From: Girardinichthys multiradiatus
Taxonomy: Eukaryota; Chordata; Actinopteri; Cyprinodontiformes; Goodeidae
Assembly (NCBI RefSeq): GCF_021462225.1
Contig: NC_061795.1
Location: 47,766,880-47,830,879 of the forward strand
DNA: 64,000 nucleotides
Direction of reading: 5' to 3'
The translations under genes were made by a program, and so were the position numbers. The notes under the pieces were generated by a model that was not told where the DNA came from, did no database searches, and saw nothing but the letters and a program-made list of their open reading frames with translations. Positions within the stretch are counted from its first letter, which is position 1, and each line of letters starts with the position of its first letter. Positions 11,461-23,960 of this stretch are shown here, in pieces.

Positions 11461-12221
11461 AGACCGGATGATTGGATGGATTATGTAAAAATAAATTCCT
11501 GAATTTCTTCTTTTCTTTTTGCAAGAACATGACATCAAGTGTGAATTTTTCTGACTCTAATCTGGAACTTTAAATGCTGCATTGTATTTATCGAAGCACG
11601 ATTTATAAGCTCAACATTTGTTCTTCTCATTTTAAAGAAAGATTTTCAGCTTCTGCAATCCAGCGGTCAGTGTTGCACTGCACCTCTCTGCTTTGTGCTC
11701 ATTAATCTTCATGATGTTCTGCTGGAGACGTCAGAGAACAGAGGACGTAGATCAGCTTCCCATGGGACGCTGGCACAGTGGGATGAAAAGGAGGCAGGAA
11801 AAAATTCCTGCCGATGGAGATAAATGATAAATGAACCACATCTGTCCCCCTCCTCTGTTCAGCAGGGTCTCCGGAGACCCCCTCAGTGCCCTGAATACAA
11901 ACCTGACCAGGAAACTCTGCTGCTGCTGCTTTCTGTCCAACATTCACAGAGTTTGTCAGGAAGCATTTTTGTTATATTTTGTCACAGGAGACTGTTAAAT
12001 ATCCACAGAACCAGAAATACTTTCAGGCCTGAGGTGGAACCAGTCTGGTAAACCTGAAGCTGTTTAAAAGTTATGTTGTTCTTGGTGTATTTTGTGATGC
12101 TATTTCTCAATTTAAAATGATTCAAACTAATGCAGTGATGCATATGAATCTGGGGAAGTAGCATTTTAGAGGATTTTCAGAACAAATGACATTAAACGTC
12201 TTGATGATGTTAGGAGAAAAT

Positions 12222-12253
<32 letters not shown>

Positions 12254-12799
12254 GAGAAAGAGAGAGGGATTTTTGGGGCTCTGACATGTTTTGATTTAAT
12301 TCACAAAATCAGAACCTCCAAGTGTGAAAAAATAATCCTCATTAAAACCAATTTAAAAGTCACTGGAAAATCTGCCCGCCTTCTTCCTTTTTGCCATATT
12401 TCCGCTCTCGTGTTGCATTTCTCCACAGCCACATTCATCCTATAATTTCAAACTTTCTCTCATCTTCCCCCCTCTGTTTCTTTCATGATTTCATTTTGGT
12501 CCCTCTCGCTTCCTTCTGTCCTTTTAATCATGGATTTTCTAATATTGATAAATCCTGTAACAATAACCCTGAACCACTTCTAAATAATTGAAAAGGTGAA
12601 GTACTTACAGAAGTATTCTACAAAGTATATATTTTATCTTTTTAATTTTACTGTCATAGTTTAAAAGGGGGTTACAGAAAATCATTGGAGAGAATAAAAT
12701 TGCCCTAATTTTTCTTTACCATAATATGTCTTGGCAGAACGTAACTGCATGCATCAGGAGTGACAGCAATCAGAGGAAACACTAAAACAGGAGAAGTGG
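11461..12799. other. No gene seen; TA microsatellite
   Basis: Non-coding sequence with a (TA)n tract at 12,222-12,251 followed by a GA-rich run. Short open frames at 11,700-12,050 on both strands overlap each other and show no family resemblance. Confidence 0.45.
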
Positions 12800-12805
12800 A
12801 GCTTG

Positions 12806-13050
12806 GTGGAGTGGTTAGTAGCACTGTTGCCTCACAACAAGAGCATCCTGGGTTCAAATCCCAGCTGGGGCCTTTCTGTGTGGAGTTTGCATGTTTCAGC
12901 TTGGGCACTCTTCAGTTCTCTCCAGCTACTCCGACTTCCTTGCGCTGTCCAAGACAATGCGTGTTAGATTAATTTGAATGGGCTTCGGTGTGAGGGTATG
13001 CATGGATCATCGCCAGTCCTGTCTATGTTGTCTGAAATGGACACTAACCA
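12806..13050 (+). mobile_element. tRNA-derived SINE, plus strand, diverged
   Basis: A-box-like 'gtggttagtagcactgttgc' and B-box-like 'gggttcaaatccc' are followed by 'gtgtggagtttgcatg', the same body as the SINE at 7863-8230 in the opposite orientation. It is the most diverged of the full-head copies here. Confidence 0.7.
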
Positions 13051-13274
13051 GAGAGCTTTATGTGCATAATACTTTTTATGCATGACTTTAAGAGTGTAAA
13101 ACACAAGCTTTGGTGATTTGCATCAATTATTTATTTATTTGTTTACAGCTGTGAAAAAACGACAAAAACCTGTGTTTTGTGGACATATTTGTGGGTGTGA
13201 ATATAAGTGCCAATTTTAACAAAGTGGAAATATTCAATGAATTTAAATAAATATAAAAAAACCTGAACCATTTT

Positions 13275-14045
13275 AAAGGTTTGTCTTGTGTTAAACCTCA
13301 GACATTTAGTTTGATTCCTAACTGCTGGAGAGTGAACATCATGATGAGATCCAAAGATCTGTCTTAGGCCTTCAGAGAGAAGATTGTAGTTTTGAGTCTG
13401 GTAAGGGATTTAAAGAGGTAGAGTTTGAAATCAGCTGTTCCACTGGACAGAAATTGTTTGCAGGTGGAAGACATTCGAAACAACTGCTAACAAGCCTAGG
13501 CCTAGACATCCAAGCAATTTCATCGTGAAATTAGGCTGCAAGATGTTAAAAGTAGTCTACAAATTGTCCTCATGGAACCTACGGCAGGTTCTTGCTGCAG
13601 GTGGTGTGAAACTTAATGTTTGTCTAATCAGATAGAGACTGAACAAGCTAACTTTTATGGGAGGTGTGCGAAGAGGAAAGCTTTGTTCTCAAAGAAAAAC
13701 ATGATGGACAGAAAACCGGACTTCTGGAATAATGTTCTTTGCCCAGATGAGTCCAAAAACAAAATAATTTGGACACCAGAACAGAGGATAAACCAACAAC
13801 AGCATTCCCAAAAATGAACCTCATAACTAATGTGAAGTATGGGAGTGTAAATATATTGTTTGGGGATGCTTTGCCATAGCAGGACCTGACCTGCTCACCA
13901 TCAGAATTCACCATGAAAGAAATTTAACGTGAGGGTGCTTGAGAAAAATATGAGAGCATCTGTGAAATAATTAAAAACACTGGATGACACCACTGTCATT
14001 GATCTGACCAAGGACAGTGACAAGTCCGCATATTTAAGCCAATAT
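13275..14045 (+). pseudogene. Tc1-like transposase, decayed
   Basis: The order of a Tc1-family transposase is visible. A helix-turn-helix region (about 13,340-13,500; 'catcatgatgagatccaaag') comes first. Then comes the conserved block around GRCAKRKALFSKKN (13,650-13,700), then DFWNNVLCPDESKNKIIW (13,710-13,770), which contains one catalytic Asp of the DDE triad. The VKYGSVN/FGDA region follows (13,830-13,880). Frameshifts and stops break the frame between blocks. The last part of the gene and the right terminal repeat are not clear; a poly-A stretch lies at 14,047. Confidence 0.8.
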
Positions 14046-14299
14046 AAAAAAAAAAGCTCTTTTTAGTTTTTAACTTGGTGGCCTTCTTTAGCTCTTGCTA
14101 CAGAAAAAGTCTGATTCCTGAGGATATTTTCTTAGATTTTTTTTTTTTTTTTTTTTACTTTTCTGCCTAAAAAGTTCCCAGTTTAGACAGATGACCCTGG
14201 CTTGGCATTTCAAACCATTGTGATATGAAGGGATTTACTCAGCTTCAGAAAAGGAACCATATTTAGTAGGTTTGGGAGAACCAATCTGAGACATAGACT

Positions 14300-14710
14300 G
14301 GCAAAACAGAGTTCTTTAACAATAAACAATCACAGGATCAATTGCTGGATCGCGGAAAGATCAGGTCATGGACGCTGGCAGTGTAATAGACAGTGAAACG
14401 GAGAAACAGAAGAATGCAGCAACGGACAGTGAAAACCAGGAGCTTAAATACTGAGCCTGGGTAGAACATGACAAAGAACCCGAGGAGCTAATCAGTGGAA
14501 ATGTGGAACAGCTGTGGTAGAATCAAAGCAGTGAAACTGAGGGAGGGAGACTAATTAACACAGTGGGAGCTGAATTAAGACGCAAACAAACTACTAACCA
14601 ATGGAAAGACTAACACTAATCTAAAAATACACAGAGAACAGAACACAGAGGAATGAACTAGTATGGAAACACCTTACTAACTATAATTAACAGAGAAATT
14701 AACTGTATAT
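14300..14710 (+). repeat. Interspersed repeat, unclassified family (copy 1)
   Basis: Purine-rich, with 'gaaactgagggagggagact' followed by 'aattaacacagtgggagct' and 'acagagaaattaac'. The same order of words recurs at 44,700-45,165 and, inverted, at 40,500-41,010. No coding frame of note. The element class is unknown to me; probably a non-autonomous transposon. Confidence 0.5.
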
Positions 14711-17700
14711 GGCAAGACTTCTAGAAGATAAACAAACAACACAAACACCTGTGGATTAGGACAGGAAATGATATTGCTGCTGTTTGTGTTCCTCAATGTA
14801 CAACGACCCCAGAAAACTGCTTTAAGACATTGTTTATACCTTCAAATGAGGAAATACTGCAAAAATGTCTTTCTTTCAACAAACCTGTTGGGAACACTGC
14901 TAACCTATTTATTTTAACTAATGTTTTGTGAATTTTTGGAGTTTTAAATGAGCTTTTCCTGTTAGATCCTGAAGGAAATAAAAATACATTTTATGAATGT
15001 TTAATAGACAATAAAATATTTTATCCATGCAATTCCTAATAAAAAAGAAGGATACAAAAGCTGCATTTAGGTGTTACTTTGCTGTATAAGATAAAACTAC
15101 AATAAAATGTTGACCCATCTTCATCAGAAATTAATATTTTCAAAGGTTTTTGCCCCCTGTGAGTGTCTCAGATTTGTGTCTCCACACAGAAGTTGATCTG
15201 AATGTGGTTTCCAGCAGATGCTGCTTGTTCCTTTCAAGGTTGAACAGAATAAACAGAACTATATGCAGTTACTAGAATATCTTTTAGCCTTTATGTTTGC
15301 TCCAATCAGTCTAGACAATTTCCTCCAGTCTTTCAAAGACCTTTCACCCTGAAGAGACTTTGTTGAATACTTTTATTTTACTAGCGATCCTAAAGAAGTT
15401 TTGTTGGCAAAAATCCGATCGAAATACACCAATAGTCATGTTTTGTTTAACATATTTTATTCCAGTGTCCTATATGAACTTTAATGGGTTCTTCTGACAT
15501 GTAGCTGCAGAATTGCATGCATATCGTTGCTTCCATATCATTGGGAGTTTGGATAATTACAGAAACAAGTGCTTGATGCATCCTACCTGTTTTCCTTCTG
15601 TCTTTATCCTTCAGCTTCTTCTTAGACCCTGTTATGCAACATTTTCATTCTTCCTTTTATCTCCTCCCTCGTCTCTTCTTAAGTGTGCCTCTCATCTTCC
15701 TCTAAAACCCCCACCACTGTATAAATGATAAGTGGCTAAACACAGACTCACTGAAAGCAAAACAGGTAACATTTGCACCTGAATGTTGTTCGGGTAAATA
15801 GTTGATGTGGGTTCATTTGACCGTAACTGTAGAAGTTGGAGGTTGAGGTTTTGGATTCAGACATTTCCAAAAAAGTGTTAAGTTGCATCGGTCACACAAG
15901 TCTTAACTCTTCATAGCCACAGAATTCAAGGTCAGGCATAAAAAGACAGTTTGCAGCTGCTTTTTAACACACAAACACACACACACACACACACACATCT
16001 AAAGTAGAAAATGTCCTCTACCCGTATGACTAATTAAATGAATCTCACACATTAAATGTGTGGTCATGTTTGCTGGGATGCATCTTCTCTTTCATGCAAT
16101 TATTCCTCTGAGTTTCTGGAGGAAATCATGGTGCATAAAGGCAGTTATTCCACTCAAATTATATTATTGATCTTGTTATCATAGCAAACAGATATTTTTA
16201 CATCACTGCTTTATAAATGCTGCTTCAAACTGCAGGCGATTTTGTTTAAACTGTCATAATCTTTAGTTTTGTGTTGTGTTTTATTTTGTTTTGCTTCCCT
16301 TATTCAGTCCATTCCTTAAATGTAAGTTTCCTCATGTTTAAAACGTGTATAGATTTCTGGTGCATCATGACAGTTGTTTTGTCTTCAGTGTTGGGATTCC
16401 CTTCCGTGTTTTCGTCACCTCGCTTTCTGATTGCGTGCTCATTTGTCCTCCGGGAACACATGTTAAACATCTCTGATTTGTGGTCGGAGCAGTCTTGATG
16501 TCCTTCCGAGCAGACTAGATCATTCTTAAAGCACCACACACGGCAGGAATATCTCATAAGATTATCTTTAGAGATAACTATGATCGAGGCATGTCGGAAG
16601 TGGAGGATTGGGTCAAAAATCAGCATAATTATCCTGCAGTGTGAACCAGGCATAAGAGTGGTCAAATGTCCAGCCAGTATGATTACTAGAAGCTTGATGA
16701 TGGCTGCTAAAAGCATGTGGTTGAGGTGCAGCTCGCTGAGAAACATTTAACTAAATATTAGTGGGGCAAACGCATCAATTCTCTACGATTATCTTTAAAT
16801 TCAGTTGTTCAAAACATCACACAAGTTTGGTTTACTGGACAATTTTCTGTTAAATAAATCATCTGTAGCCTTAAAATAATGCGATATTAGATTCAAGCCA
16901 ATGAAAATGTATGTAAGCTCTCATACAATAAACCAACAATAAATATTGTTTGCATGTTCATCAATAAGAAGAAAACAATCCACAGTTAAACCAAAGTAAT
17001 AATGGAATGAGCGACTTCTCATCGAGGTGACTGAGAAAGTTAGAGGATGGGAGCGAGGCAAAGAGAGTTCAGGACCTGTATTTATCAAGGCTGTCAGGAA
17101 AAAAGGCAGACCATCATGGATCACTGGCCGCAGCCTCTGGACAATTCAATTTAATGTGATCTGAAGCCGACAAAAGTGGTCCGCCCCACCTCTGGAAACT
17201 TTGACTAAAAGCCGCCGAAGAGCTGTGTAGATGGGATCAGAAAACTGAGACGCAGTTATTGCACGAAACTTGCAACTTTGTGAGGAAGAAATAGGTTGGA
17301 AATCTATTTTACTCTTTGGCTTGAGGTAGGATTTTGTTATGAGGAAATAAACAGAGACAAGGAGGTGCGTTGTTGCAAATGATGTTCATCAGTGAAAATG
17401 TAATCAGGCATCCCTCTAAATGGGCTGGAAATGAGATGGAACTTATAAAAGCAATAAATGTCGAGATAATGTAGCATCTTTAGATGAAAATATGCTCATC
17501 AGCTAGATAGAGCAGTACTGAAGCTCGGGTAAAAAGCTTTCACACAGCTTCTGGTTCATGAATGCTTCTACTGCAGACAAATAAAGATGATTTCGGCCAG
17601 TCGATTGGACCTGAATGATTAATAAAGTCTAACATGAAGAGTTTGGACTGGTTTTTGTCCAGATGCAACAGCTGTTCGTTGATTATAATGACACGTTCTG

Positions 17701-17765
17701 GTTCCTCAATAGAATGTAATGGGCAAGGACTATGGACTGGTTCTGATATTCTGTCACTGTGGTTG
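14711..17765. other. No gene seen; CA microsatellite
   Basis: A/T-rich sequence with a (CA)n run at 15,969-15,998. A 148-codon open frame on the minus strand (16,300-16,746) and a shorter one at 16,921-17,124 have no recognisable domain. The phrase 'cctgcagtgtgaaccaggca' near 16,633 is reminiscent of fish DNA-transposon repeats, but I cannot classify it. Confidence 0.45.
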
Positions 17766-17767
17766 TA

Positions 17768-20700
17768 TACACTGCTCAAAAAATTAAAAAAACACTTTAA
17801 TCACAGTATAATATGAAGTCAGTTAAACTTCTGGATCATTAATCTGGTCAGTCCCGTAGTAGAAGGGGTTGTTCAATTCAGTTTTATTTATATAGCACCA
17901 ATTCACAACACGTCGTCTCAAGGCTCTTCACAAAGGGTTTGGTATGGTGCGAGGTTGTTGGAGAGGTTAGATTAAACTACTGAGTGTTAGAGTTTGGACA
18001 TTTTAGAATGGGCTATGAGTAGCTGTACTAAGTAAAATAATAAACTGATAAAGTTTGTCCATCTAGAGCCCACTGGTGGCCATTGTTATACTAAAAACCA
18101 CAAGGATTGGGATACCTCTCTCTGTCAGACTGATTATAACCATTGGAAAAGAGAAGGGGTCATACAGGTAGCAGAAATGGAGGGTGTGTTTGGACCTCAA
18201 CCATAACTGAGCCGGTTTAGGCTAAACCTGACTCCCCCTTACTCCATCCAACAGGGAGGGAAGAAGGCAGTGGTATTCAATCGAATCATATAGATTTTAA
18301 GTCAGGTACATACAGTGCACTGAGATTCCGTTTTTTATTCAAATTGGATAAAACGTTTTTTTATCTAAGGAAACCCAGCAGATTGCATCGAGTCAGAGAT
18401 TTGTAGCAGTCACTCCTCCTGGATGAGCATGTAGAGACAGTGGACAGTCACTGGCATTGACTTTGCAGCAATCCCTTATGCTGAACATGCATGTAGCGAC
18501 AGTGGAGAGGAAAAACTCCCTTTTAGCAGGAAGAAACTTCCAGCAGAACCAGAACCAGGCTCAGTGTGAGTGGCCATCTGCCACGACCGACTGGGGGTTT
18601 GAGAGAACAGAGCAGAGACACAAAAAGAACACAGAAGCACTGATCTCAGGAGTGCTTTCTATGGGAAGGAAACGTAAATGTTAATGGATGTAGCTCCTTT
18701 AGTCGTTTCACCTAGAAAGAAAGAACAGATAAACTCTGAGCCAGTTTTCAAGGTTTGTGTCTGAAAGAGAGAACATAGAGTTAGTTACAGTAGAAGCTCA
18801 GTCAGTAGCTATGTCTAGGAGAGAGAAAGGGTTAAACACTGAAAGACAGGGCTATGTGGATCATCTGTAGAAGGTGAGCATTAAGTTGTTGCCAGCAGAA
18901 GCTCGGACGATGCCCCTCTCCAGAAAGGTGTCACAGGTAGACACAGAGTCAGGCCAGGTGTAGCTTCTAGGAAGAGAACAGAGAGAGAACAAAGTTAAAA
19001 GCTTAAATAACAGCAAATAATGCAAAATTGGAGAGTAGTATGAGAATGTAGCGAAGAGAGTGAAAGTTGTCATTATGTTCTCCAGCAGCCTAAGCCTATA
19101 GCAGCATAAGTACAGAGATAGCTCAGGATAACCTAAGCTACTCTAACTATAAGCTTTATCAAAAAGGAAAGTTTTAAGCCTAGCCTTAAAAGTAGACAGG
19201 GTGTCTGCCTCACGGACTAAAGCTGGGAGCTGGTTCCCTAGGAGAGGAGCCTGATAACTAAAGGATCTGCCTCCCATTCTACTTCTAGAGACTCTAGGAA
19301 CCACCAGTAAACCTGCAGTCTGAGAACGAAGTGCTCTGTTAGGAACATATGGACCAATCAGATCTCTGATATATGATGGAGCTAGATCATTAAGGGCTTT
19401 ATATGTGAGGAGGAGAATTTTAAATTCTATCCTGGATTTAACAGGGAGCCAATGAAGGGAAGCTAAAATAGGAGAAATATGATCTCTCTTTTTAATTTTC
19501 ATAATAACTCTTGCTGCAGCATTTTGAATCAGCTGAAGGCTTTAACTACATTTTGTGGACATCCTGATAGTAAAGAATTACAATAGTCCAGCTTTGAAGT
19601 AACAAATGCATGGACTAGTTTTTCAGCGTCACTCCTGGACAGGATATTTCTAATTTTGGCAATGTTCTGGAGGTGAAAGAAGGAAATCCTAGAAACCTGT
19701 TTAATATGGGATTTAAATGACATGTCCTGGTCAAAAATAACACCAAGGTTTTTTACTTTATTACCGGAGGTCAATTTAATGCCATCCAGGTTAAGTGACT
19801 GACTAAGCAGTTTCTTCTTCAAAGACCAAAGATAACAACGACAAGCAGAAAATTTAAAGTCATCCAAGTTTTTTATGTCTTCAAGACATAATTGTAGTGT
19901 ATCTAACTGGTTGGGCTCATCAAGATTTATGGATAAGTAAAGCTAAGTATCATCAGCGTAAGTGAAAATGTATCACATGTTGCCTGATCATTTTACCTCT
20001 TTCCCTACAGCATATTCCAGCCTTTTTAAGAGAATATTATGGTCAACTGGATCAAATGCAGCACTGAGATCTAACAGAACCAGAACAGACACAAGTCCAT
20101 TATCTGAGGCCATAAGAATATCATTAGTGACTTTCAGCAGAGCTGTTTCAGTGCTATGATGAGCTCTGAAACCTGATTGAAACTCTTCAAACAGGTCATT
20201 GCTGTATAAATGTTCACACATTTGATTAGCAACTATTTTCTCAAGTATTTTAGATAAGAATGGAAGATTGGATATAGGTCTGTAATTTTTCAAGTCATCT
20301 CGATCAAGCGAAGGTTTCTTAAGTAAAGGTTTAATTACAGCTAACTTAAAAGCCTGTGGTTCTGATCCATTTACTAAGGATAGGTTAATCATATCTAAAA
20401 TGGGGCTGGTAATCAGAGGGAACACTTCCTTAAATAATTTGGTTGGGATTGGGTCTAACATACAAGTTGAAGGTTTAGATGAAGCTAATATTTCTGATAA
20501 CTCAGGAAGCTTCACAGGATCAAAACAGTCCAAATACAAATCAGGTTCTGCAGTTACTTCCAATGTTGTCTCACTTGCTGAGGATGAAGTAATCATCTTC
20601 AGGAGTATGGCAAAGATTTTCTTTTTAATAGAATCAATTTTATTTAAGAAGAATCCCATAAAGTCATGACTGCTAAGAGCTAAGGGAATGGATGGCTCAA

Positions 20701-21435
20701 CAGAGCTATGACTAAGTTTAGCAACTGTACTAAAGAGAAACCTAGGATTATTCTTGTTCTCTTCTATTAATGATGAGAAATAAGCTGTTCTAGCTTGGTG
20801 AAGTGTCTTTTTATACAACAGTAGGCTATTTTTCCAGATTAAGTAGGAATCCTCTAGGTGTGTAGAGCGCCATTTTCTATCCAATTTTCTAACACTGTGC
20901 TTTAAAGTACGCAGCTCTGAATTAACAGTGGCCCTCCACTGTTTTTCTGTGATGATCAGAGTCAGCTGTTTTGGTGGTAATGAAACTAAAAACTGATGCA
21001 CTAAAGGGGTAACAATGAGACAACTCTAAAAACAGGAATGGTCTTGTGGATGGAGTCAGTCCAGACAGTCCAACTCCACCAGGAGGAACATCAATACATG
21101 CTATTGTCGGAAGCTTTGCTGTGTCTTCCAGCACAGTTTGGAGAGAATGGAGCAGTTTCCAGAAAACAGGCAGTTACTTCAGGAGAGCTGGATGGGGCCG
21201 TCAGAGGTCCTCAATCTATCAGCAGGATGGACCGGTATCTGCTCCTCTGTGGAAGGTGGAACAGGATGAGTACTGCTGGAGCTCTACAAAGTGACCTCCA
21301 GCAGGCCCCTGGCATTAATGACTCTGACCAAACCATTAGCAAAAGACTTTGTGAGGGTGACCTGAGGGCCCGACGTCCTCTATTGTACCCTGTACTCACT
21401 TCACAGAATCATGGAGCTTGACTGGCCTGCCAAAG
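17768..21435 (+). mobile_element. Tc1-like element, 5' half, split by an inserted LINE
   Basis: The left terminal sequence 'TA-CACTGCTCAAAAAATTAA' starts at 17,768-17,770, and the element runs to ~17,873. It then resumes at ~20,960 with 'cagctgttttggtggtaatg' and continues to 21,435. The resumed part encodes the N-terminal DNA-binding region of a Tc1/mariner transposase: VSSSTVWREWSSFQKTGSYF, then MSTAGALQSDLQQAPG and LRARRPLLYPVLTSQ in shifted frames. In the known family these two parts are contiguous. The catalytic half and right terminal repeat are absent, since homology fades at 21,435. Confidence 0.85.
17874..20958 (-). mobile_element. L2-like LINE inserted into a Tc1-like element
   Basis: On the minus strand a 5'-truncated LINE runs from ~20,958 to 17,874. 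It starts between endonuclease and RT ([15 protein letters not shown]) and continues through RT motifs ([47 protein letters not shown]) to 19,988. The next block carries the YADD box (plus-strand 19,950-19,960). The sequence between motif A and YADD is largely deleted, and a stop lies two codons after the box. The C-terminal part runs 19,867-19,143 (SPILASLHWLPVKSRIEF ... FKARLKTFLFDKAYS). A ~1.27-kb 3' UTR follows, ending in the ATTGAA-type tail at 17,874-17,880. Inactive. Confidence 0.85.
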
Positions 21436-21662
21436 GAAGTTCTCGAACAAGATGACCTCCACACCTGTTGCCTGGTACTTCTTTCGCTCAGGTCATACTG
21501 TTATGGTGTGTGGTGGTGAAGGACCAAAGTGACAACAGGACATCGGCAGATGCACTGGGGACATATACATTTTAATGAAAACTCACAGGACAATGAAAGA
21601 AGCACAGGAATCAGGGGATGATAACAGACGACCCATCATAGATGGATCAGAAACCATGGACT

Positions 21663-22680
21663 TAAAGAGGAGATATCATGCAAAATCTACTTTTCAGCCC
21701 TTAAATACATTTTATTGTGCATTTGGAGTCTGTAGGAGTGCTGAAAAGTTTAATTTAGTCTCCCCAGGTGCTTTTTTTAACTGTTATGTCACAGTATTTG
21801 CTGCAGAACAGTTGAACAAGCTCATGGACTTCCGGCTGACCAATTTCACATATCTGCCATTTTCAATTCTCACTGCTACTTTGTAGTCCAAGCTCAAGTA
21901 TGCCGAAGCTGCAAGTGGATAAGTCTAAATGTTTGGTTGTTAGGTGTATTAACCCACACAATTCACCACACTGTCCCCCAGCATCAGATCCCCTTCGAAG
22001 TGCCTGTTTAAATTTTATTTATGTACCCACATCAGTGGAGAAATTCCTATTTGTTGACGCAAGGCACTTCAAGGACGAGTTTTTCATCAACCTTCACCAG
22101 TAGCAAGAAATATTTGCTGAAAAACTGATCAAGGGGTCAGTTCTTTCTGTCTATGGAAACAACGGACACAGCAAAGCTGTAAGCAGCAAATAACCCTGAA
22201 ATGACAGCAAACGTTATTTTAGACATGGATTTATTGTGTTGATGTGATGTCCTGGCCATTGTTCTGGTAGCAGTAGCATCTCTGCTTATGTTAGTGCTGC
22301 ATGCTGCTTGTAGCTCCTGGAGGACAGAACCGTACTGCGTGTTTTGAATAATTTTATTACATAAACAGTTTAGCATTGTTTTTGCTGTTCTTGTCATGTT
22401 TCTGCGCCACTAGATAGTTGTATTTCTGTTATCAAACTACAAAAATGGGTGGAGCGGAACACTCTTTGACCTGGAGGGGGGCAGGGTGTAAAGTGCCTCA
22501 ATAGCATTTAAAGAGACGGCACCAAAACGAGTAGCTCTCAAACGGACCTCAGAACAGGTAAAAGAGGAGCCTGTGGAGCTACAAGAACAAGGAGTTCAGA
22601 CCAAAGCATTAATATTTCACTTTATATAGACATCCACAACTGGATCATTTAAGGGTGAAAAGGAAAATACATCAGAGATT
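21663..22680 (+). mobile_element. Kolobok-like DNA transposon remnant with THAP-domain piece
   Basis: It starts at a TTAA (21,663) followed by 'agaggagatatcatgcaaaa', the end typical of TTAA-targeting Kolobok-like fish elements. A THAP-like segment lies at 21,900-22,140: KCLVVRC, then a LNFIYV core and FLFVDARHF, with the frame stopped soon after. In the C2CH zinc site the third Cys position appears as Asp (VDARH). A further internal block at 22,445-22,625 ('ggtggagcggaacactcttt' onward) matches the non-coding body of such elements as I remember them. The right terminal repeat is not clear. A second copy starts at 63,290. Confidence 0.65.
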
Positions 22681-23580
22681 AACTGAAATCCGGTGTTTAT
22701 TTTACAGAAACACAAACAGGTGTGAATCATGACAATGACTATATTATTTCAAATCTGTTAAAAAAAAAGTTTATTATTTAATAATTACACACATTTTCTG
22801 AGTTATGTAGTTAAAACAATGAATTGTTTATCTTTAGCAGTTACATCGTTTTTTTTCTGTTCTGCTACAGATCAGATTGTATGAATAAATGTGCTTTAAG
22901 CGCATATGTAACATGACTTGATCATTAATAAAACATGTCTGTGCCTTTACCGATGAACATATATGCAGGTCTGGAGCAGTCCACGTGTAGCTGTTTGTGT
23001 GCTTGAACACACGAGTGCCTGTGAGGAGGGTGAAGTGAACAGAGCTCAGGTATCTGCAGGGCTTTGAGGCTCTTAGATGAAAAAAAGTAAAAATGAATCG
23101 ACCGTAGCCTCCTCCTGAAACCAAACATTGGAGATGAACCCAGCACCGGCAAGAAGAAGAAGCGAATAGAAAGCTGATGAGAAAATCAGACCAGAGGTTG
23201 AAGGTTGAGGAAGACTCGACTGTCCGCTTTGGTTGTTTACAGGAAACTCTTCCTACACAGACATTTAGAAATCTACAGGATATCACAGATGTTCAATAGC
23301 TTGCGACCTTTACATAACTTTCTCCTATAGTTTACAAATAAAAACGTCTTAGAAAACCGTCTGGTGGATCAAACTTGAAAGAAATCTACTTTTTCCAGCA
23401 AACATTGTAACTTAATTGTGAACCTTTGAATTAGAGATTCATTGGAGGACTCAGTGTTGAGGGTCTGAAGGAGCCATTTTAGCAGGTTGGGGAGATAGAG
23501 ATAGGGAGAAGAACAACATTTATTTCAGTTGAGTATTTCAGCTACTGAAACAGGAGCACAGGGTGTTAAAGATGTGTTAT
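22681..23580. other. No gene seen
   Basis: Non-coding. A 150-codon open frame on the minus strand (22,834-23,286) is low-complexity Cys/Ser-rich with no domain and is not supported. Confidence 0.45.
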
Positions 23581-23584
23581 CTAT

Positions 23585-23960
23585 AATAAATGCTGCTGAA
23601 GATTTTCTGTAGGATTAGGTCTGGGGACTCTATTGGTCCATGAAGAAGATTGATTTTAGGTGTGGTGATCCAATCCTGGGTTGATCTGTTAATTGGTTTT
23701 AATTCTACTGGAAGACCAGATGAGGGTCCAGTTTACTACCAGAGGCCACCAGATTTGTTTTTCAAATATTCTGCTATTTAAAAAAGTTCATTAAGGCCAT
23801 GCCAGGAGAAACACGCCAGCAGCATCACAGACCCTCCACTTTCCTTAACAGTAGATATGAGGTGCTTTTCCACATACTCATGATTTGTTTTACACCAGAC
23901 CCAGCCGGAGGGTTTGTTGCAGAAAGGGTCAGTCTTAGTGTCATGTGACATAAATTCATA
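23585..23960 (-). pseudogene. Tc1-like transposase fragment, minus strand
   Basis: On the minus strand the frame WVWCKTNHEYVEKHLISTV (23,840-23,915) is followed by KESGGSVML, the conserved Tc1 region before the second catalytic Asp. Further down SPDL (near 23,610) fits the PDLNPIE box. Stops and frameshifts interrupt it. Confidence 0.75.

Noticed and set aside
16300..16746. 148-codon minus-strand gene
   Set aside because: No domain, no splice context, A/T-rich codon use like the non-coding flanks.
22834..23286. 150-codon minus-strand gene
   Set aside because: Cys/Ser-rich, no recognisable family, overlaps another frame of similar length, and shows no splice signals.
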